Source of the DNA: JAWXUU01 sp044426085
GTDB taxonomy: Bacteria; Bacillota; Clostridia; Christensenellales; CAMQZB01
NCBI GenBank assembly: GCA_044426085.1
Contig: JAWXUU010000006.1
Location: 1 to 64,000 of the forward strand
Direction of reading: 5' to 3'
DNA: 64,000 nt
Numbering within the stretch: position 1 is the first letter of the stretch; each line of letters starts with the position of its first letter. Of the stretch, positions 45,352 to 54,429 are shown in pieces. The position numbers and the translations under genes are program-made. The notes beneath the pieces were generated by a model. The model worked only from the letters and a program-made list of their open reading frames with translations. It was not told the DNA's origin and made no database searches.

Positions 45352-45810
45352 CTCGCGTTGCTTTCTTCTCAATAGAAAAAAACCCGTTTACACGGGTTCT
45401 TTTCTATAAGGATAAGAGGGTTATAAAAAATTACTTAGCTTTCTGCTGGTACTATCAATTTTAACAAAACCGGTTTTGCTTCTCTTGTTTGTTTTGGTTT
45501 CGGTTTGGAAGCAACCTTGTTTATGGCTATATAATACATATTCACTGTAAACTGTTTATTAATTTTTGATAAACTGTATATAAATTTTTACTTATTTTGT
45601 TGATTTTTCTACCTTTTTTACAATTATTTTCAATTATTTTAAAAATTTATATATTATTTTGATGTTTTTATAGATTTTATTGACTTTTATCCACAATTTG
45701 GGAAATTGCTAAAAATTGTGTGATTTTTATTTTTGGTTGAGGGAATCTTATTTTGTTTGCACATGCAAAGATATTGGCTCGCAACATATCATGCGCATCA
45801 ATGTGATTTT
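45352..45810. other. Gene-poor AT-rich stretch with one terminator
   Basis: CCCGT/ACGGG at about 45387-45406 is followed on the minus strand by seven T residues and is a good minus-strand terminator. A 34-codon minus-strand frame (45435-45539) precedes it but has no binding site. A short minus-strand RNA is possible. A single TTATCCACA sequence near 45688 resembles a DnaA box but is isolated. Confidence 0.4.
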
Positions 45811-46362
45811 TTATGGGCAAATTCCGACAAGTGAAGTTTGGTTTTTTGATTGCGGATTTGACCTTGCGGAGAAACTGCGGTTGCAAAGATAGATTTCCCT
45901 TGCGATTTCGCGCGCCATTTCCACCACGGAAAATAATCGCACGGGGGAAATGCCACCTGTTTTTTCGTTGCGATGGGCGACGATTCCGATTATTGAAAAA
46001 TCCCCCACCGCATCAAAATTTCGACCCACCGCCTTGCCAGGCGAAATGCCACCCGCAACAAATTTGATTTTGCCAACGTCGCACTGCTTGCCAATGGACG
46101 CATCCACCACCAATATTTTGTGACCCTTGTGAACTGCTTTTATAAAATCTAGCGTGCTTTGGAGATTTTTCGCGTTCACAGGATTTTGCAAGTCGCCATA
46201 TATAAAGCACTGCGGACGCATTTTTTTGAGTAAACTTCCACAAATCGGCGCAAGGGCATCGCCAACCACCTTATCCGACCCCACAAAAAGCACCACGGGA
46301 AAAACATCGCCACCCGCAACAGCACAATATAGCCCACCAGAAATCTCACATCGAATATTCAT
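45811..46362 (-). CDS. YyaC-family (DUF1256) sporulation-associated protein
   Basis: This 183-residue protein belongs to the YyaC/DUF1256 family, related to the germination protease GPR fold and found only in spore formers. Motifs are VVLFVGSDKVVGDALAPICG near residues 23-42, FIYGDLQNPVNAKNLQSTLD near 52-71, ILVVDASIGKQCDVGKIKF near 83-101 and GGISPGKAVGRNFDAVGDFS. The ATG at 46362 follows GGGGG; the longer frame lacks a site. It diverges from pta across a 246-bp gap. Confidence 0.88.
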   Translation of the reverse strand: MNIRCEISGGLYCAVAGGDVFPVVLFVGSDKVVGDALAPICGSLLKKMRPQCFIYGDLQNPVNAKNLQSTLDFIKAVHKGHKILVVDASIGKQCDVGKIKFVAGGISPGKAVGRNFDAVGDFSIIGIVAHRNEKTGGISPVRLFSVVEMAREIAREIYLCNRSFSARSNPQSKNQTSLVGICP

Positions 46363-46490
46363 TTTACCCCCATTTTTACACTTCTTTTTATATTTGGTGT
46401 TATTATTGACACAATATTCTTCAATATACACGCATTTATGAATCTTTTAAATTTATTAACAGATTATGCAATAAAATACTTTGCGAGGTC

Positions 46491-46519
46491 TTGTGTTTTT
46501 TAGTTTTGTGTGCTATACT
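46491..46519 (+). promoter_or_regulatory. Sigma-A promoter of pta
   Basis: -35 TTGTGT, 17-bp spacer, -10 TATACT with TGC (extended). A single TTAACAG half-site resembling a Rex half-operator lies about 35 bp upstream. Confidence 0.65.
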
Positions 46520-46608
46520 TTTTAAAAGATGCAATGATATTGCAAAAAAATAATGAAATTCGCTTGAAATTAATAAGGGGTTTCAAAGCGACGAATTGGA
46601 GGATAAAC

Positions 46609-47583
46609 ATGTTTCAACACTTGATTAAGACCTTGAAGGCTAATCCACGTAAAATCGTATTCACAGAAGGTACTGATTGCCGTATTTTAGAAGCTACTGC
46701 AAGAATCCTTGCAAACAAACTTATGGGAGTTATCTTGATTGGTAACAAAGAAGAAATCTTGACAGCAGCTGAAGAGCACAGCTTTGATATTTCTTCTGCT
46801 GAAATTATCGACCCAGCAACATATGACGATATGGCTAACTTGATCAGCACTATGGTTGAGCTAAGAAAAGGCAAAATGACTGAAGAACAATGCACAAAAT
46901 CTTTGCTAAGTGCGAACTATTTTGGAACTATGCTTGTGAAAATCGGCAAAGCTGACGCACTTTTGGGTGGCGCAACATATTCAACAGCGGACACAGTTCG
47001 CCCTGCTTTGCAACTAATCAAAACTAAACCAGGCAGTAAAATCGTTTCTTCTTGCTTTATTATGAACAAGAAAAATGCAGACGGCTCTATGAACTCATAC
47101 GCAATGGGCGACTGCGCAATCAATTTGTTCCCAACTGCTGAAGAACTTGCTGAAATCGCAATCGAAACTGCAAAAACAGCTTCAAGCTTTGGAATTGATC
47201 CAAAAGTTGCTTTGCTTTCATATTCAACTCTTGGCTCAGGAAAAGGCGAAAGCGTTGACAAAGTTATAAAGGCAACTGCAATCGCAAAAGAACGCGCTCC
47301 TTTCCTTGCAATCGATGGCGAACTTCAATTTGACTCTGCTATTTCTTCTGTCGTTGCGGAAACTAAGTGTCCTCATTCACCTGTTGCAGGCAAAGCAAAC
47401 ACTTTCATCTTCCCTGATATCAACGCTGGTAACATCGGATATAAAATTGCTCAACGCCTTGGCGAATACGAAGCATACGGCCCAATTTTGCAAGGCTTGA
47501 ATGCACCAATCAACGACCTTTCTCGCGGATGCAACGCTGAAGAAGTTTACCAAATGGCAATCGTGACTGCAGGACTTGCATAA
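46609..47583 (+). CDS. pta: Phosphate acetyltransferase
   Basis: Pta converts acetyl-CoA and phosphate to acetyl phosphate, the step to acetate and ATP in mixed-acid fermentation after pyruvate formate-lyase. The 324-residue protein is the short class without the regulatory N-terminal domain. It has KIVFTEGTDCRILEATARIL near residues 15-34, DALLGGATYSTADTVRPALQ near 117-136 and ANTFIFPDINAGNIGYKIAQ near 264-283. GGAGG lies 6 nt before the ATG. No ackA is adjacent. Confidence 0.96.
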   Translation: MFQHLIKTLKANPRKIVFTEGTDCRILEATARILANKLMGVILIGNKEEILTAAEEHSFDISSAEIIDPATYDDMANLISTMVELRKGKMTEEQCTKSLLSANYFGTMLVKIGKADALLGGATYSTADTVRPALQLIKTKPGSKIVSSCFIMNKKNADGSMNSYAMGDCAINLFPTAEELAEIAIETAKTASSFGIDPKVALLSYSTLGSGKGESVDKVIKATAIAKERAPFLAIDGELQFDSAISSVVAETKCPHSPVAGKANTFIFPDINAGNIGYKIAQRLGEYEAYGPILQGLNAPINDLSRGCNAEEVYQMAIVTAGLA

Positions 47584-47630
47584 TAAAAACCATAATTAAT
47601 AAAAAATTATTTAAAGATTATTAAAAAAAT

Positions 47631-47670
47631 AAAATGCTGTGCGGAATTTTTCATTCTGCACAGCATTTTT
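47631..47670. terminator. Terminator between pta and the TPR gene
   Basis: AATGCTGTGC-G-GAAT pairs with ATTC-T-GCACAGCATT and is followed by T residues on the plus strand. The two genes converge here. Confidence 0.88.
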
Positions 47671-49334
47671 TATATATCCAAATTAAAAGAATTTTCGTTT
47701 TTTTCGTAGGTCTTAAATTCTTCGCCAAACACCAACAGTCCTATATATAGGAACTTCTTTTTATCCACGCCGGCAAAGTCGCAGATTATGTCGAAAGTCA
47801 ATTTTTTCATTTTTGCCACAACCAGAGCAGACACCATGTCTGGGGTGAAATATTCTTCCATTGGAATGTCTTTTTTCTTGCACGCACGCACGAAGCTTGC
47901 CATTGCACGCTTAAGCTGTGTTTCGAAATCGCTTTCGAAATATGCCATTGTGGAAAACGCAAACGCGTATGCCACGAACAGCAAATTATTATCATTTGTG
48001 CAAGCGGGATAGCTCACTTTTAGGTATTTATAAGTTGCACCCCTAAACAAAACTTTGCCTTTGAAATTGTTTTTCATAAGGTATCGCAATATATTCGCCC
48101 TTTGCACGGGTGAAGTTTGCGGATGATACAAAAGCTCGCAAAACATTGCAACGCCACTTTTGAAGGTCAAAATTTTATCGAAAAACTCTATTGACTTGCC
48201 TGATTTTCCGCACGCGTATTTCAAATACGCAAGTTTTTTGCTATCTTTGAAAGTATCTTCGGAAAAACTGCCACTTTTTGCAATTCTGAGCCCAATTTTT
48301 TCGCACACATCCACAACATCGGCAAACAACGGTTCATAAGAAATCACTTCTCTGCCGTCCATTTGCGAAAGAAGATACCAAAGCACTGCGTTATCGGGGA
48401 AAAATTTTATGATTTCTTTCATTTCTATTATCGCACGCTTTTGTTTTTCCGCGTTATAAAGCGTGACAATATAAGTCACGTAGCCTTCCAACGAATAATT
48501 CAAGCTGTCGAAAGCAAATTCAAAATGCGGGATTGCAAGCTTGAATTCTCTTGCGTCGATCAAGATGTTTGCCACCTTGATTGAATCGTTTGGTGTGTGC
48601 TTCATGGATTGCACAACTTCTAGATATTTCTTGAATTCGTCGTTTTTTTCAAGTATGTTGCAAAGCGACAAAAGTTGCAAGATTGATTGCAGATTTTTTG
48701 GATAGTTTTCTAAAACCATTTTATTGATTTCGTATGACTTTTTATAGTTAGCCAAAAACAAATGGCAAAGCGCTATATCAGAAAGTGAGTCGGAATATTT
48801 TGCTGAAGAGGTTGGCACTTTTTTGAAAAGCACAATCGCTTCTTCAAACTTGCCCGCTTTCATCAGTTTGTCACCCTCTGCTATCGCTTGGTCGGCGATT
48901 TTATCGCTTAAAAAAACAAGCTCGCGTTTCTTCGTTTGATACTTGCGCAGTGAATCCATATCAACATCGCCAGTTTCTTCAACCGCACTGATAAATTCCT
49001 GCAAAAAATCAGGCAATTCACCTTTTTGAAAATTGCTTAAAAGCATATCGTTATCGATTGTGGCATAAGCAATCATTGGCGCAAGCTTTTCGCTGTATCC
49101 ATGCTTAGCGCAATATTTGAACGCCCAAAAATTGCCCGCATCTGTGCCAAAGATATGGCAGATTTGCGCGCGAATATAACAGTAATCTTCAAACTGCTCT
49201 TGCGAAAGTTTGCCCTCTTCCAAACGCTGAAGATACGAAAGGGCAAGAACGTAGTCGCCATCATCATAATAGCTTTCCGCCTTGCTTATGCAAAAATCGG
49301 CAGAAAGATTAAATTTTATAGTTGATTTTTTCAT
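47670..49334 (-). CDS. Tetratricopeptide-repeat protein, 554 aa
   Basis: The protein consists of helical TPR-like repeats. Examples are AESYYDDGDYVLALSYLQRL (about residues 19-38), GDKLMKAGKFEEAIVLFKKV (about 154-173), ALCHLFLANYKKSYEINKMV and DAREFKLAIPHFEFAFDSLN. There is no signal peptide or membrane segment, so it is probably a cytoplasmic scaffold. The last ~120 residues lose the repeat pattern (CKKKDIPMEEYFTPDMVSAL). Partners are unknown. It precedes a methyltransferase on the same strand in the opposite order, 29 bp apart. Confidence 0.75.
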   Translation of the reverse strand: MKKSTIKFNLSADFCISKAESYYDDGDYVLALSYLQRLEEGKLSQEQFEDYCYIRAQICHIFGTDAGNFWAFKYCAKHGYSEKLAPMIAYATIDNDMLLSNFQKGELPDFLQEFISAVEETGDVDMDSLRKYQTKKRELVFLSDKIADQAIAEGDKLMKAGKFEEAIVLFKKVPTSSAKYSDSLSDIALCHLFLANYKKSYEINKMVLENYPKNLQSILQLLSLCNILEKNDEFKKYLEVVQSMKHTPNDSIKVANILIDAREFKLAIPHFEFAFDSLNYSLEGYVTYIVTLYNAEKQKRAIIEMKEIIKFFPDNAVLWYLLSQMDGREVISYEPLFADVVDVCEKIGLRIAKSGSFSEDTFKDSKKLAYLKYACGKSGKSIEFFDKILTFKSGVAMFCELLYHPQTSPVQRANILRYLMKNNFKGKVLFRGATYKYLKVSYPACTNDNNLLFVAYAFAFSTMAYFESDFETQLKRAMASFVRACKKKDIPMEEYFTPDMVSALVVAKMKKLTFDIICDFAGVDKKKFLYIGLLVFGEEFKTYEKNENSFNLDI

Positions 49335-49363
49335 TGTTTACCTTGTGGGGTTTGAATTTCCCC

Positions 49364-50092
49364 TTATATTTTCTTACAGCAAACTGCAAGCTTTGGTGAT
49401 TCTTCACAAAATTCGCTTTCGCCATACGCTGTGAAAAGCTGAATTTCTTCAAATCCCGCATCTTTCAATGCTTGCGTTATCCAAGCCGTTTCGTGAATGA
49501 AAAACGTTTGTTTTTCCACATGCTTTTTATATAGTTCGTCGATTTTTTCAAAGATTGTGATGTTCATTTCCACACTGTCTTTTTCAAGTTGATTTTCCCA
49601 AAACCAGCAGATATCTTCTGCATCTTCAAAAAACAAATTATTCGCGTGGGTTGTTTTCAGTTCGTGCTCGCTTCGAATATCAAAGGCGAAAACACCACCG
49701 CTTTTCAGATGATTTGCTGTGTTTGCAAATGTTTTTTCCAAATCGCTTTTGCAAACATAAGAAAAACAGTCGATTGGTGCTATCACAAAATCAAGGTTTT
49801 TCTTGAATTCAAAATCCACGCAAGATGATTCCAAAAACCTTATTTGCAAGCGGTTTTTCAGCGCCTTGCCATATGCCTTTTCAAGCATTTCGGGTGAAAT
49901 ATCAAGACCAAAGATGTCAAGACCGAGTTTTTTCAACCTTATTGTCATCTCGCCCGACCCACAGCCAAGTTCCAAACCAACAACTTTTCCACTTCTGCCC
50001 GCTGTTATGTGAGAGTAAAAATATTGCGACCATTTTTCATAGTCGCAATCATACATCAATGTATCATAAAATTGTGATAATTCCTTATACAT
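49364..50092 (-). CDS. Class I SAM-dependent methyltransferase
   Basis: The 242-residue protein has the Rossmann SAM site VVGLELGCGSGEMTIRLKKL near residues 37-56, motif II IFGLDISPEMLEKAYGKAL near 60-78 and a YdfG-like DFVIAPIDCFSYV segment near 100. The substrate cannot be inferred. The N-terminus begins MYKELSQFYDTLMYDCDYEK, typical of a common Firmicutes family often found near rpsT or holA-type genes. It is upstream of the TPR gene and likely cotranscribed. Confidence 0.85.
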   Translation of the reverse strand: MYKELSQFYDTLMYDCDYEKWSQYFYSHITAGRSGKVVGLELGCGSGEMTIRLKKLGLDIFGLDISPEMLEKAYGKALKNRLQIRFLESSCVDFEFKKNLDFVIAPIDCFSYVCKSDLEKTFANTANHLKSGGVFAFDIRSEHELKTTHANNLFFEDAEDICWFWENQLEKDSVEMNITIFEKIDELYKKHVEKQTFFIHETAWITQALKDAGFEEIQLFTAYGESEFCEESPKLAVCCKKI

Positions 50093-50141
50093 AATTTTTC
50101 CTTATAGGTGTTTATAATTATTTTGTTTAGTTGCTTTGCAA

Positions 50142-51029
50142 TTATTTTTTGCTTTTCTTTGCAGCTTGTGGCGTTGCGATTGTCAAGATTGTTTGAACGT
50201 ATACCATCCAGATTGACAACATATAGCTGAATCCAACAAAGATATAAAGCGTCACGACAAGTGAAAGCACAAAGCTGTTGATAAACGCAAGTGCGATTGG
50301 TGCGATTGTTGCAATTGTGATGCACAAGTTTTGAAGTGGCAAAGTGAATGTGAAAACAACTGCGCGCTTCAAAGCACCGCCGATTGACATTTTATATGTC
50401 ACTGTTAAAATGTAGGCATAAATCATGATTGTAAGCGCAAAGAACAAATATGCCGCAAGTCCAATCAAATAAGCAACAGAAGCAACTGTGCCCAAGCCAT
50501 TAAACACAAGTGTGTTATAGAAATAATATGCAACGATTGCAAGTTCGCAAATCAGTGCAGTTATAACACCCAAAACAGCGAATTTCAAAGCACAGAATTT
50601 GTAGCCTTGAATTGCGCCTGTATATGAAGTGACAGAGCCATCGTATTCCGCGTTTCTTATCGCGTAGAAAAATGGCGCAATCAAAACGCTTGATGCGAAT
50701 ATTGCAAGTGGCACGTAAATCATGTTTTCAAGCAAGATTTGTTGCGTTGTTATATATTGGATAGAGGCAGTATCCACAACCGTGATAATACCTGTGCCCA
50801 CGCTTGAAGCGAAAGGAAGAACAGACGCTGTTTCCCAAATTGTTGAAAAATAGTTGTAGCCAACCAAAATAACTGGCATAAGTGCCAAAAGTGCAATCAA
50901 ATTCAAAACGAACATAGAATTGAATCCGCCAAGGAATAACATTTTCCAATGTTCAAATCTTGACCCGTTGCGAATAACTTTTCTTCTGTCCCCTTCTTTA
51001 AATGAAGTTAGTGATGCCAAATTAGCCAT
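50142..51029 (-). CDS. DUF624/YesL-like integral membrane protein
   Basis: The 295-residue protein has about six hydrophobic segments, such as NSMFVLNLIALLALMPVILV (about 37-56), VPLAIFASSVLIAPFFYAI, FAVLGVITALICELAIVAYY and LVVTLYIFVGFSYMLSIWMV. The FEHWKMLFLGGFNSMFVLNL opening resembles the DUF624 family, seen beside sugar transporters. Function here is unknown. The ATG at 51029 has GGGAG 10 nt upstream; the ATG three codons earlier is too close to that site. Confidence 0.7.
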   Translation of the reverse strand: MANLASLTSFKEGDRRKVIRNGSRFEHWKMLFLGGFNSMFVLNLIALLALMPVILVGYNYFSTIWETASVLPFASSVGTGIITVVDTASIQYITTQQILLENMIYVPLAIFASSVLIAPFFYAIRNAEYDGSVTSYTGAIQGYKFCALKFAVLGVITALICELAIVAYYFYNTLVFNGLGTVASVAYLIGLAAYLFFALTIMIYAYILTVTYKMSIGGALKRAVVFTFTLPLQNLCITIATIAPIALAFINSFVLSLVVTLYIFVGFSYMLSIWMVYVQTILTIATPQAAKKSKK

Positions 51030-51074
51030 ATATTTCATACTCCCGTTTATACTTTATAATTTTATTTCTATTGT

Positions 51075-51103
51075 ATTCTACTATAAAAAAAGAAAATTGA
51101 CAA
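51075..51103 (-). promoter_or_regulatory. Sigma-A promoter of the YesL-like gene
   Basis: Minus strand: -35 TTGTCA, 17-bp spacer, -10 TAGAAT, 46-74 bp upstream of the start. Confidence 0.75.
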
Positions 51104-51194
51104 TAGAAAATACATCAAAAAAGGCAAAATTACAAAAAAAGTTGAATTTTTGCAAAAATTTAATTGAATTTTTTTCGTAACTGTTTATTTTTGC

Positions 51195-51223
51195 TTTACA
51201 TTACTATATAAGTTTGATAAAAT
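51195..51223 (+). promoter_or_regulatory. Sigma-A promoter of asd-dapA-dapB
   Basis: -35 TTTACA, 17-bp spacer, -10 TAAAAT with TGA (extended -10), directly upstream of the lysine riboswitch. Confidence 0.8.
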
Positions 51224-51263
51224 ACTTAAAGACGCCACTTCTTTTTGTGGTTAAATAATAAAT

Positions 51264-51394
51264 TTGGTAGAGGAGCATTATCACATCAGTACCGCACATG
51301 TGGGAAAGGGTAGAAATGCCGAAGTGAAAGAAATTTCGCTGGGTATGTAGGTTAATACCTGCATAACTGTCAAGCACTGCTTGGAGAACTATCG
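51264..51394 (+). promoter_or_regulatory. Lysine riboswitch (L box)
   Basis: The aptamer landmarks occur in order: TAGAGGAGC, CAGTACC, GGGAAAGGG, TGCCGAAG, CGCTGGGTAT, then TGTCAAG followed by CTTGGAGAACTATC, as in the Bacillus lysC leader. It lies upstream of lysine/diaminopimelate genes and ahead of a terminator, so lysine should promote termination. Confidence 0.9.
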
Positions 51395-51480
51395 TATTTT
51401 TCGCAAATATATATGCGTTTTTGTGCATACTATATTATATAAGCGAATAGAGCATCAATCGGATACTCGAATATGATAGG

Positions 51481-51507
51481 GCAGTGATTTATTCACGGCT
51501 CTTTTTT
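51481..51507 (+). terminator. Riboswitch-controlled terminator
   Basis: GC-A-GTGA and TCAC-G-GC form a stem followed by TCTTTTTT, 50 bp before the asd start. It would be the expression platform of the lysine riboswitch. Confidence 0.75.
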
Positions 51508-51556
51508 ATTATATTTGCAAAATAAAAATTTATATATATAAAGGTAGGTAAAAGTT

Positions 51557-52555
51557 ATGAAAAAATTTAATGTGGCAGTTGTTGGTGCAACTGGAATGGT
51601 CGGTGGCAAATTTTTGCAGGTTTTGGAAGAAAGACAACTTCCTGTTGAAAATTACTATCTTTTTGCTTCTGCAAGATCAGCTGGCAAAAAGGTGATGTTC
51701 ATGGGCAAAGAGCACACTATTATTGAACTTAACAGTGAAAACATCAAAGGCAAAGATATCGATTTCGCACTTTTCTCTGCTGGCGCTGGCACTTCAAAAG
51801 AATTCGCACCACAGTTTGCTGAAATCGGCACTGTTGTTGTTGACAATTCAAGTTATTGGAGAACTCACGATGATATTCCGTTGGTTGTGCCTGAAGTTAA
51901 CCCAGACGACGTTGATTGGAACACTGGCATTATCGCAAACCCAAACTGTTCGACTATTCAAGCGGTTGTTGCTTTGAAACCAATTTATGACAACTTCGGA
52001 ATCGACAGAATCGTTTATTCTACATACCAAGCCGTTTCTGGCGCGGGCGTTGGCGGATACATGGATTTGGAAAACGGACTTAAAGGTGAAGCACCACAAA
52101 AATTCCAATATTCAATCGCAGGCAACTGCATTCCACAAATCGACGTGTTCCTTGAAAATGGATACACTAAAGAAGAGGAAAAAATGATTTTCGAAACTAA
52201 GAAAATCCTTCACGACCAAACATTGAAAATCACAGCTACAACTGTTCGTGTTCCAGTTTTCCATTCTCACGCAGAATCAATCAACGTGGAAATGAAAAAA
52301 TCAACAACAAGAGAAGAACTTATGCAAGTTATCGCAACTGGCAAAAACATCATCGTTTGCGACGATATTGCAAACAATATTTATCCAATGCAACTTGATT
52401 CCACTGATAAAGACGAAGTTTTCGTTGGCAGAATCAGAATGGACGAAACTGTTGAAAGCGGTATGAACATGTGGGTTGTTGCCGACAATATTCGAAAAGG
52501 TGCTGCTACTAATGCTGTTCAAATCATGGAACTTCTTATGGCGAAAGCGAAATAA
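51557..52555 (+). CDS. asd: Aspartate-semialdehyde dehydrogenase
   Basis: Asd reduces aspartyl phosphate to the semialdehyde, the branch intermediate for lysine, threonine and methionine. The 332-residue protein has the NADP site VVGATGMVGGKFLQVLEE near residues 8-25, the catalytic cysteine in IANPNCSTIQAVVALKP near 130-146 and substrate-binding VPVFHSHAESINVEMKKS near 235-252. AAAGGTAGG precedes the ATG. A family C repeat, not an immediate gene, separates it from dapA by 239 bp. Confidence 0.97.
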   Translation: MKKFNVAVVGATGMVGGKFLQVLEERQLPVENYYLFASARSAGKKVMFMGKEHTIIELNSENIKGKDIDFALFSAGAGTSKEFAPQFAEIGTVVVDNSSYWRTHDDIPLVVPEVNPDDVDWNTGIIANPNCSTIQAVVALKPIYDNFGIDRIVYSTYQAVSGAGVGGYMDLENGLKGEAPQKFQYSIAGNCIPQIDVFLENGYTKEEEKMIFETKKILHDQTLKITATTVRVPVFHSHAESINVEMKKSTTREELMQVIATGKNIIVCDDIANNIYPMQLDSTDKDEVFVGRIRMDETVESGMNMWVVADNIRKGAATNAVQIMELLMAKAK

Positions 52556-52579
52556 GAAGTCCCCCAATTTAAACAGCAT

Positions 52580-52698
52580 GCCCCGTCTAAAATGGTCTTT
52601 TTGGGTTTTTTCAGCCCGATGCGAGCTCGGCATATACTAATATCGCCTTCACACGCCTCGAACTGAAAAATTCCCAAAAATCCTCATTTTATACTGCC
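52580..52698 (+). repeat. Structured hairpin repeat, family C, copy 3 (asd-dapA)
   Basis: The outer stem is TAAAATG/CATTTTA, replacing the CG-rich stem of other copies. The arms CTTTTTGGGTTTTTTCAG and CTGAAAAATTCCCAAAAA and the tip GGCATATACTAATATCGCC are conserved. Orientation is as for the other copies: downstream of the preceding gene in its direction of transcription. Confidence 0.75.
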
Positions 52699-52794
52699 AC
52701 AGTATTCTCAGTTAGGTTTTTTATTTGCAGCAAGTCGCTATGCGTCTTGGCTGTGTGGATTCTGTGGGATAAATTATTTATAAAGGAAACTACT

Positions 52795-53664
52795 ATGACG
52801 ATATTCAAAGGTTTAGGCACGGCGATTGTCACGCCGATTGCTTGCGACACGATAGATTTTGAAGAGCTCACAAGACTTTGCGAAGAGCAAATTTCTGCGG
52901 GCACTGATGCAATTTTTGTGCTTGGCACAACGGGTGAACCACCAACAATGACAGCCGAAGAAAAGAAGGCTGTTATGCTTCACGTTCTTAATCTTTGCCG
53001 TGGCAGAGTTAAAGTTATCGTTGGCGCGGGGGGAAATAACCTTAAAGAATGCGTGAAATTCACAACTTACGCTTGCGAGAGCGGTGCGGACGGCATTCTT
53101 GCAGTCACACCATACTACAACAAGTGCACTGAAAAAGGACTTATTCAATACTACAACGCCATTATGGACGCTTCAAGCGTTGGCGTGATTGCATACAACG
53201 TGCCTTCAAGAACCGGCGTGAACATCACCCTTGATGTTGCAAAGGCGATTTCTGCGCATGAAAAATTCGCCGGCATCAAGGAAGCTTCAGGCAATATGGC
53301 TTCTATCATGAAACTTATCGCGTCTGGCGTTTCGCCTGTTTATTCTGGCGACGATGCGATGACTCTTCCTATGATTTCGCTCGGTGCGGTGGGGCTTATT
53401 TCCGTTACGGCAAACGTTATTCCAACAGAGATGAATTCACTTGTGAAACTTGCTCTTGCGGGCGATTTTGCGGGCGCACTTGAAATTCACAACAAGATTT
53501 TCAACTTTATGGGCAGTATGTTCTGCGAAGTGAACCCTATTCCTATTAAATTTGCAATGACCCTTAAAGGCTACAAATCAATGGAACTTCGCGCACCACT
53601 GACAGAGCTTGAAGATTGCCACCAGGATATCGTTTCCGCCCTTTATAAGGAGCTTACACAATGA
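52795..53664 (+). CDS. dapA: 4-hydroxy-tetrahydrodipicolinate synthase
   Basis: DapA condenses aspartate semialdehyde and pyruvate, the first committed lysine step, also supplying dipicolinate for spores. The 289-residue TIM barrel has FVLGTTGEPPTMTAEEKKAV near residues 40-59, the catalytic tyrosine in IAYNVPSRTGVN near 134 and the Schiff-base lysine in FAGIKEASGNM near 162. The ATG at 52795 follows AAAGGAAA; a longer frame is rejected. Its stop overlaps dapB by 4 bp. Confidence 0.97.
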   Translation: MTIFKGLGTAIVTPIACDTIDFEELTRLCEEQISAGTDAIFVLGTTGEPPTMTAEEKKAVMLHVLNLCRGRVKVIVGAGGNNLKECVKFTTYACESGADGILAVTPYYNKCTEKGLIQYYNAIMDASSVGVIAYNVPSRTGVNITLDVAKAISAHEKFAGIKEASGNMASIMKLIASGVSPVYSGDDAMTLPMISLGAVGLISVTANVIPTEMNSLVKLALAGDFAGALEIHNKIFNFMGSMFCEVNPIPIKFAMTLKGYKSMELRAPLTELEDCHQDIVSALYKELTQ

Positions 53665-54395
53665 AAAAACTTATCATAAACGGTATCTACGGCAGAATGG
53701 GCAAAAAAGTTGAAGAATACGCAGGCGATTTTGAAGTTTTCGGCGTGGATATTGGCGCTGACGGCTTGAATGGAAACATATCCAACAACATATCAGACTT
53801 TTCCGCTGACGTGGTTGTCGATTTCTCTTCACCAAAAGCTATCTCTTCACTGCTCGATTTTGCGGTTTCAACAAAAACTCCACTCGTTATCTGCTCCACT
53901 GGCTTCACTGCTGAAGAAAAAGCCATGATTGAAAACGCAAGCAAAAGCGTGCCTATCTTTATGTCTTTCAATATGTCACTCGGCATAAATGTTTTATCAT
54001 ACCTAACAAAACAAGCAACGCGTTTGCTTGCTGACTTCAATATCGAAATCGTGGAAAAACACCACAACCAAAAACTAGACGCACCAAGCGGAACTGCAAT
54101 CATGCTCGCTTCTTCCGCAAAAGAAGAACGCGACCTTGCTGAAAACTTCGGCAGACACGGCAGATCTTGTAAGCGTGAAAAATCCGAAATTGGTATGCAC
54201 GCCGTTCGCGGTGGAACTGTTGTCGGTGAACACGAAGTCGGATTCTACGGCGAAAATGAACGCATCATCTTGTCACACTCCGCAGAATCGCGCGATGTGT
54301 TCGCAAAAGGCGCTATCGTCGCCGCAGCGTTCATGGCAAAACAATCCGATTGCAGAATGTTCGATATGAACGACGTTATCGCTGATAATATTTGA
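53661..54395 (+). CDS. dapB: 4-hydroxy-tetrahydrodipicolinate reductase
   Basis: DapB reduces the DapA product with NAD(P)H. The 244-residue protein has the nucleotide motif INGIYGRMGKKVEEYAG near residues 5-21, VVVDFSSPKAISSLLDFA near 50-67, and the active-site motif VEKHHNQKLDAPSGTAIMLA near 131-150 with catalytic His and Lys. ATG overlaps the dapA stop, showing coupling. No further lysine genes follow. Confidence 0.97.
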   Translation: MKKLIINGIYGRMGKKVEEYAGDFEVFGVDIGADGLNGNISNNISDFSADVVVDFSSPKAISSLLDFAVSTKTPLVICSTGFTAEEKAMIENASKSVPIFMSFNMSLGINVLSYLTKQATRLLADFNIEIVEKHHNQKLDAPSGTAIMLASSAKEERDLAENFGRHGRSCKREKSEIGMHAVRGGTVVGEHEVGFYGENERIILSHSAESRDVFAKGAIVAAAFMAKQSDCRMFDMNDVIADNI

Positions 54396-54399
54396 TTTT

Positions 54400-54427
54400 A
54401 AGAGCTTCGCAAGGAGCTCTTTTTTTA
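54400..54427 (+). terminator. Intrinsic terminator of asd-dapA-dapB
   Basis: AAGAGCT pairs with AGCTCTT and is followed by T residues, 5 bp after the dapB stop. Confidence 0.85.
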
Positions 54428-54429
54428 TG

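Noticed and set aside
45435..45539. 34-codon minus-strand frame beginning MYYIAINKVASKPKPKQTRE
   Set aside because: No ribosome binding site or convincing promoter; composition is only weakly protein-like. The downstream terminator hints at a transcript, so it is noted only in the gap description.
35391..45696. DnaA-box-like TGTGGATAA near 35391 and TTATCCACA near 45688 as signs of oriC
   Set aside because: They are single, isolated sites without a cluster, AT unwinding element or dnaA nearby, although rpmH-rnpA lies in the window.
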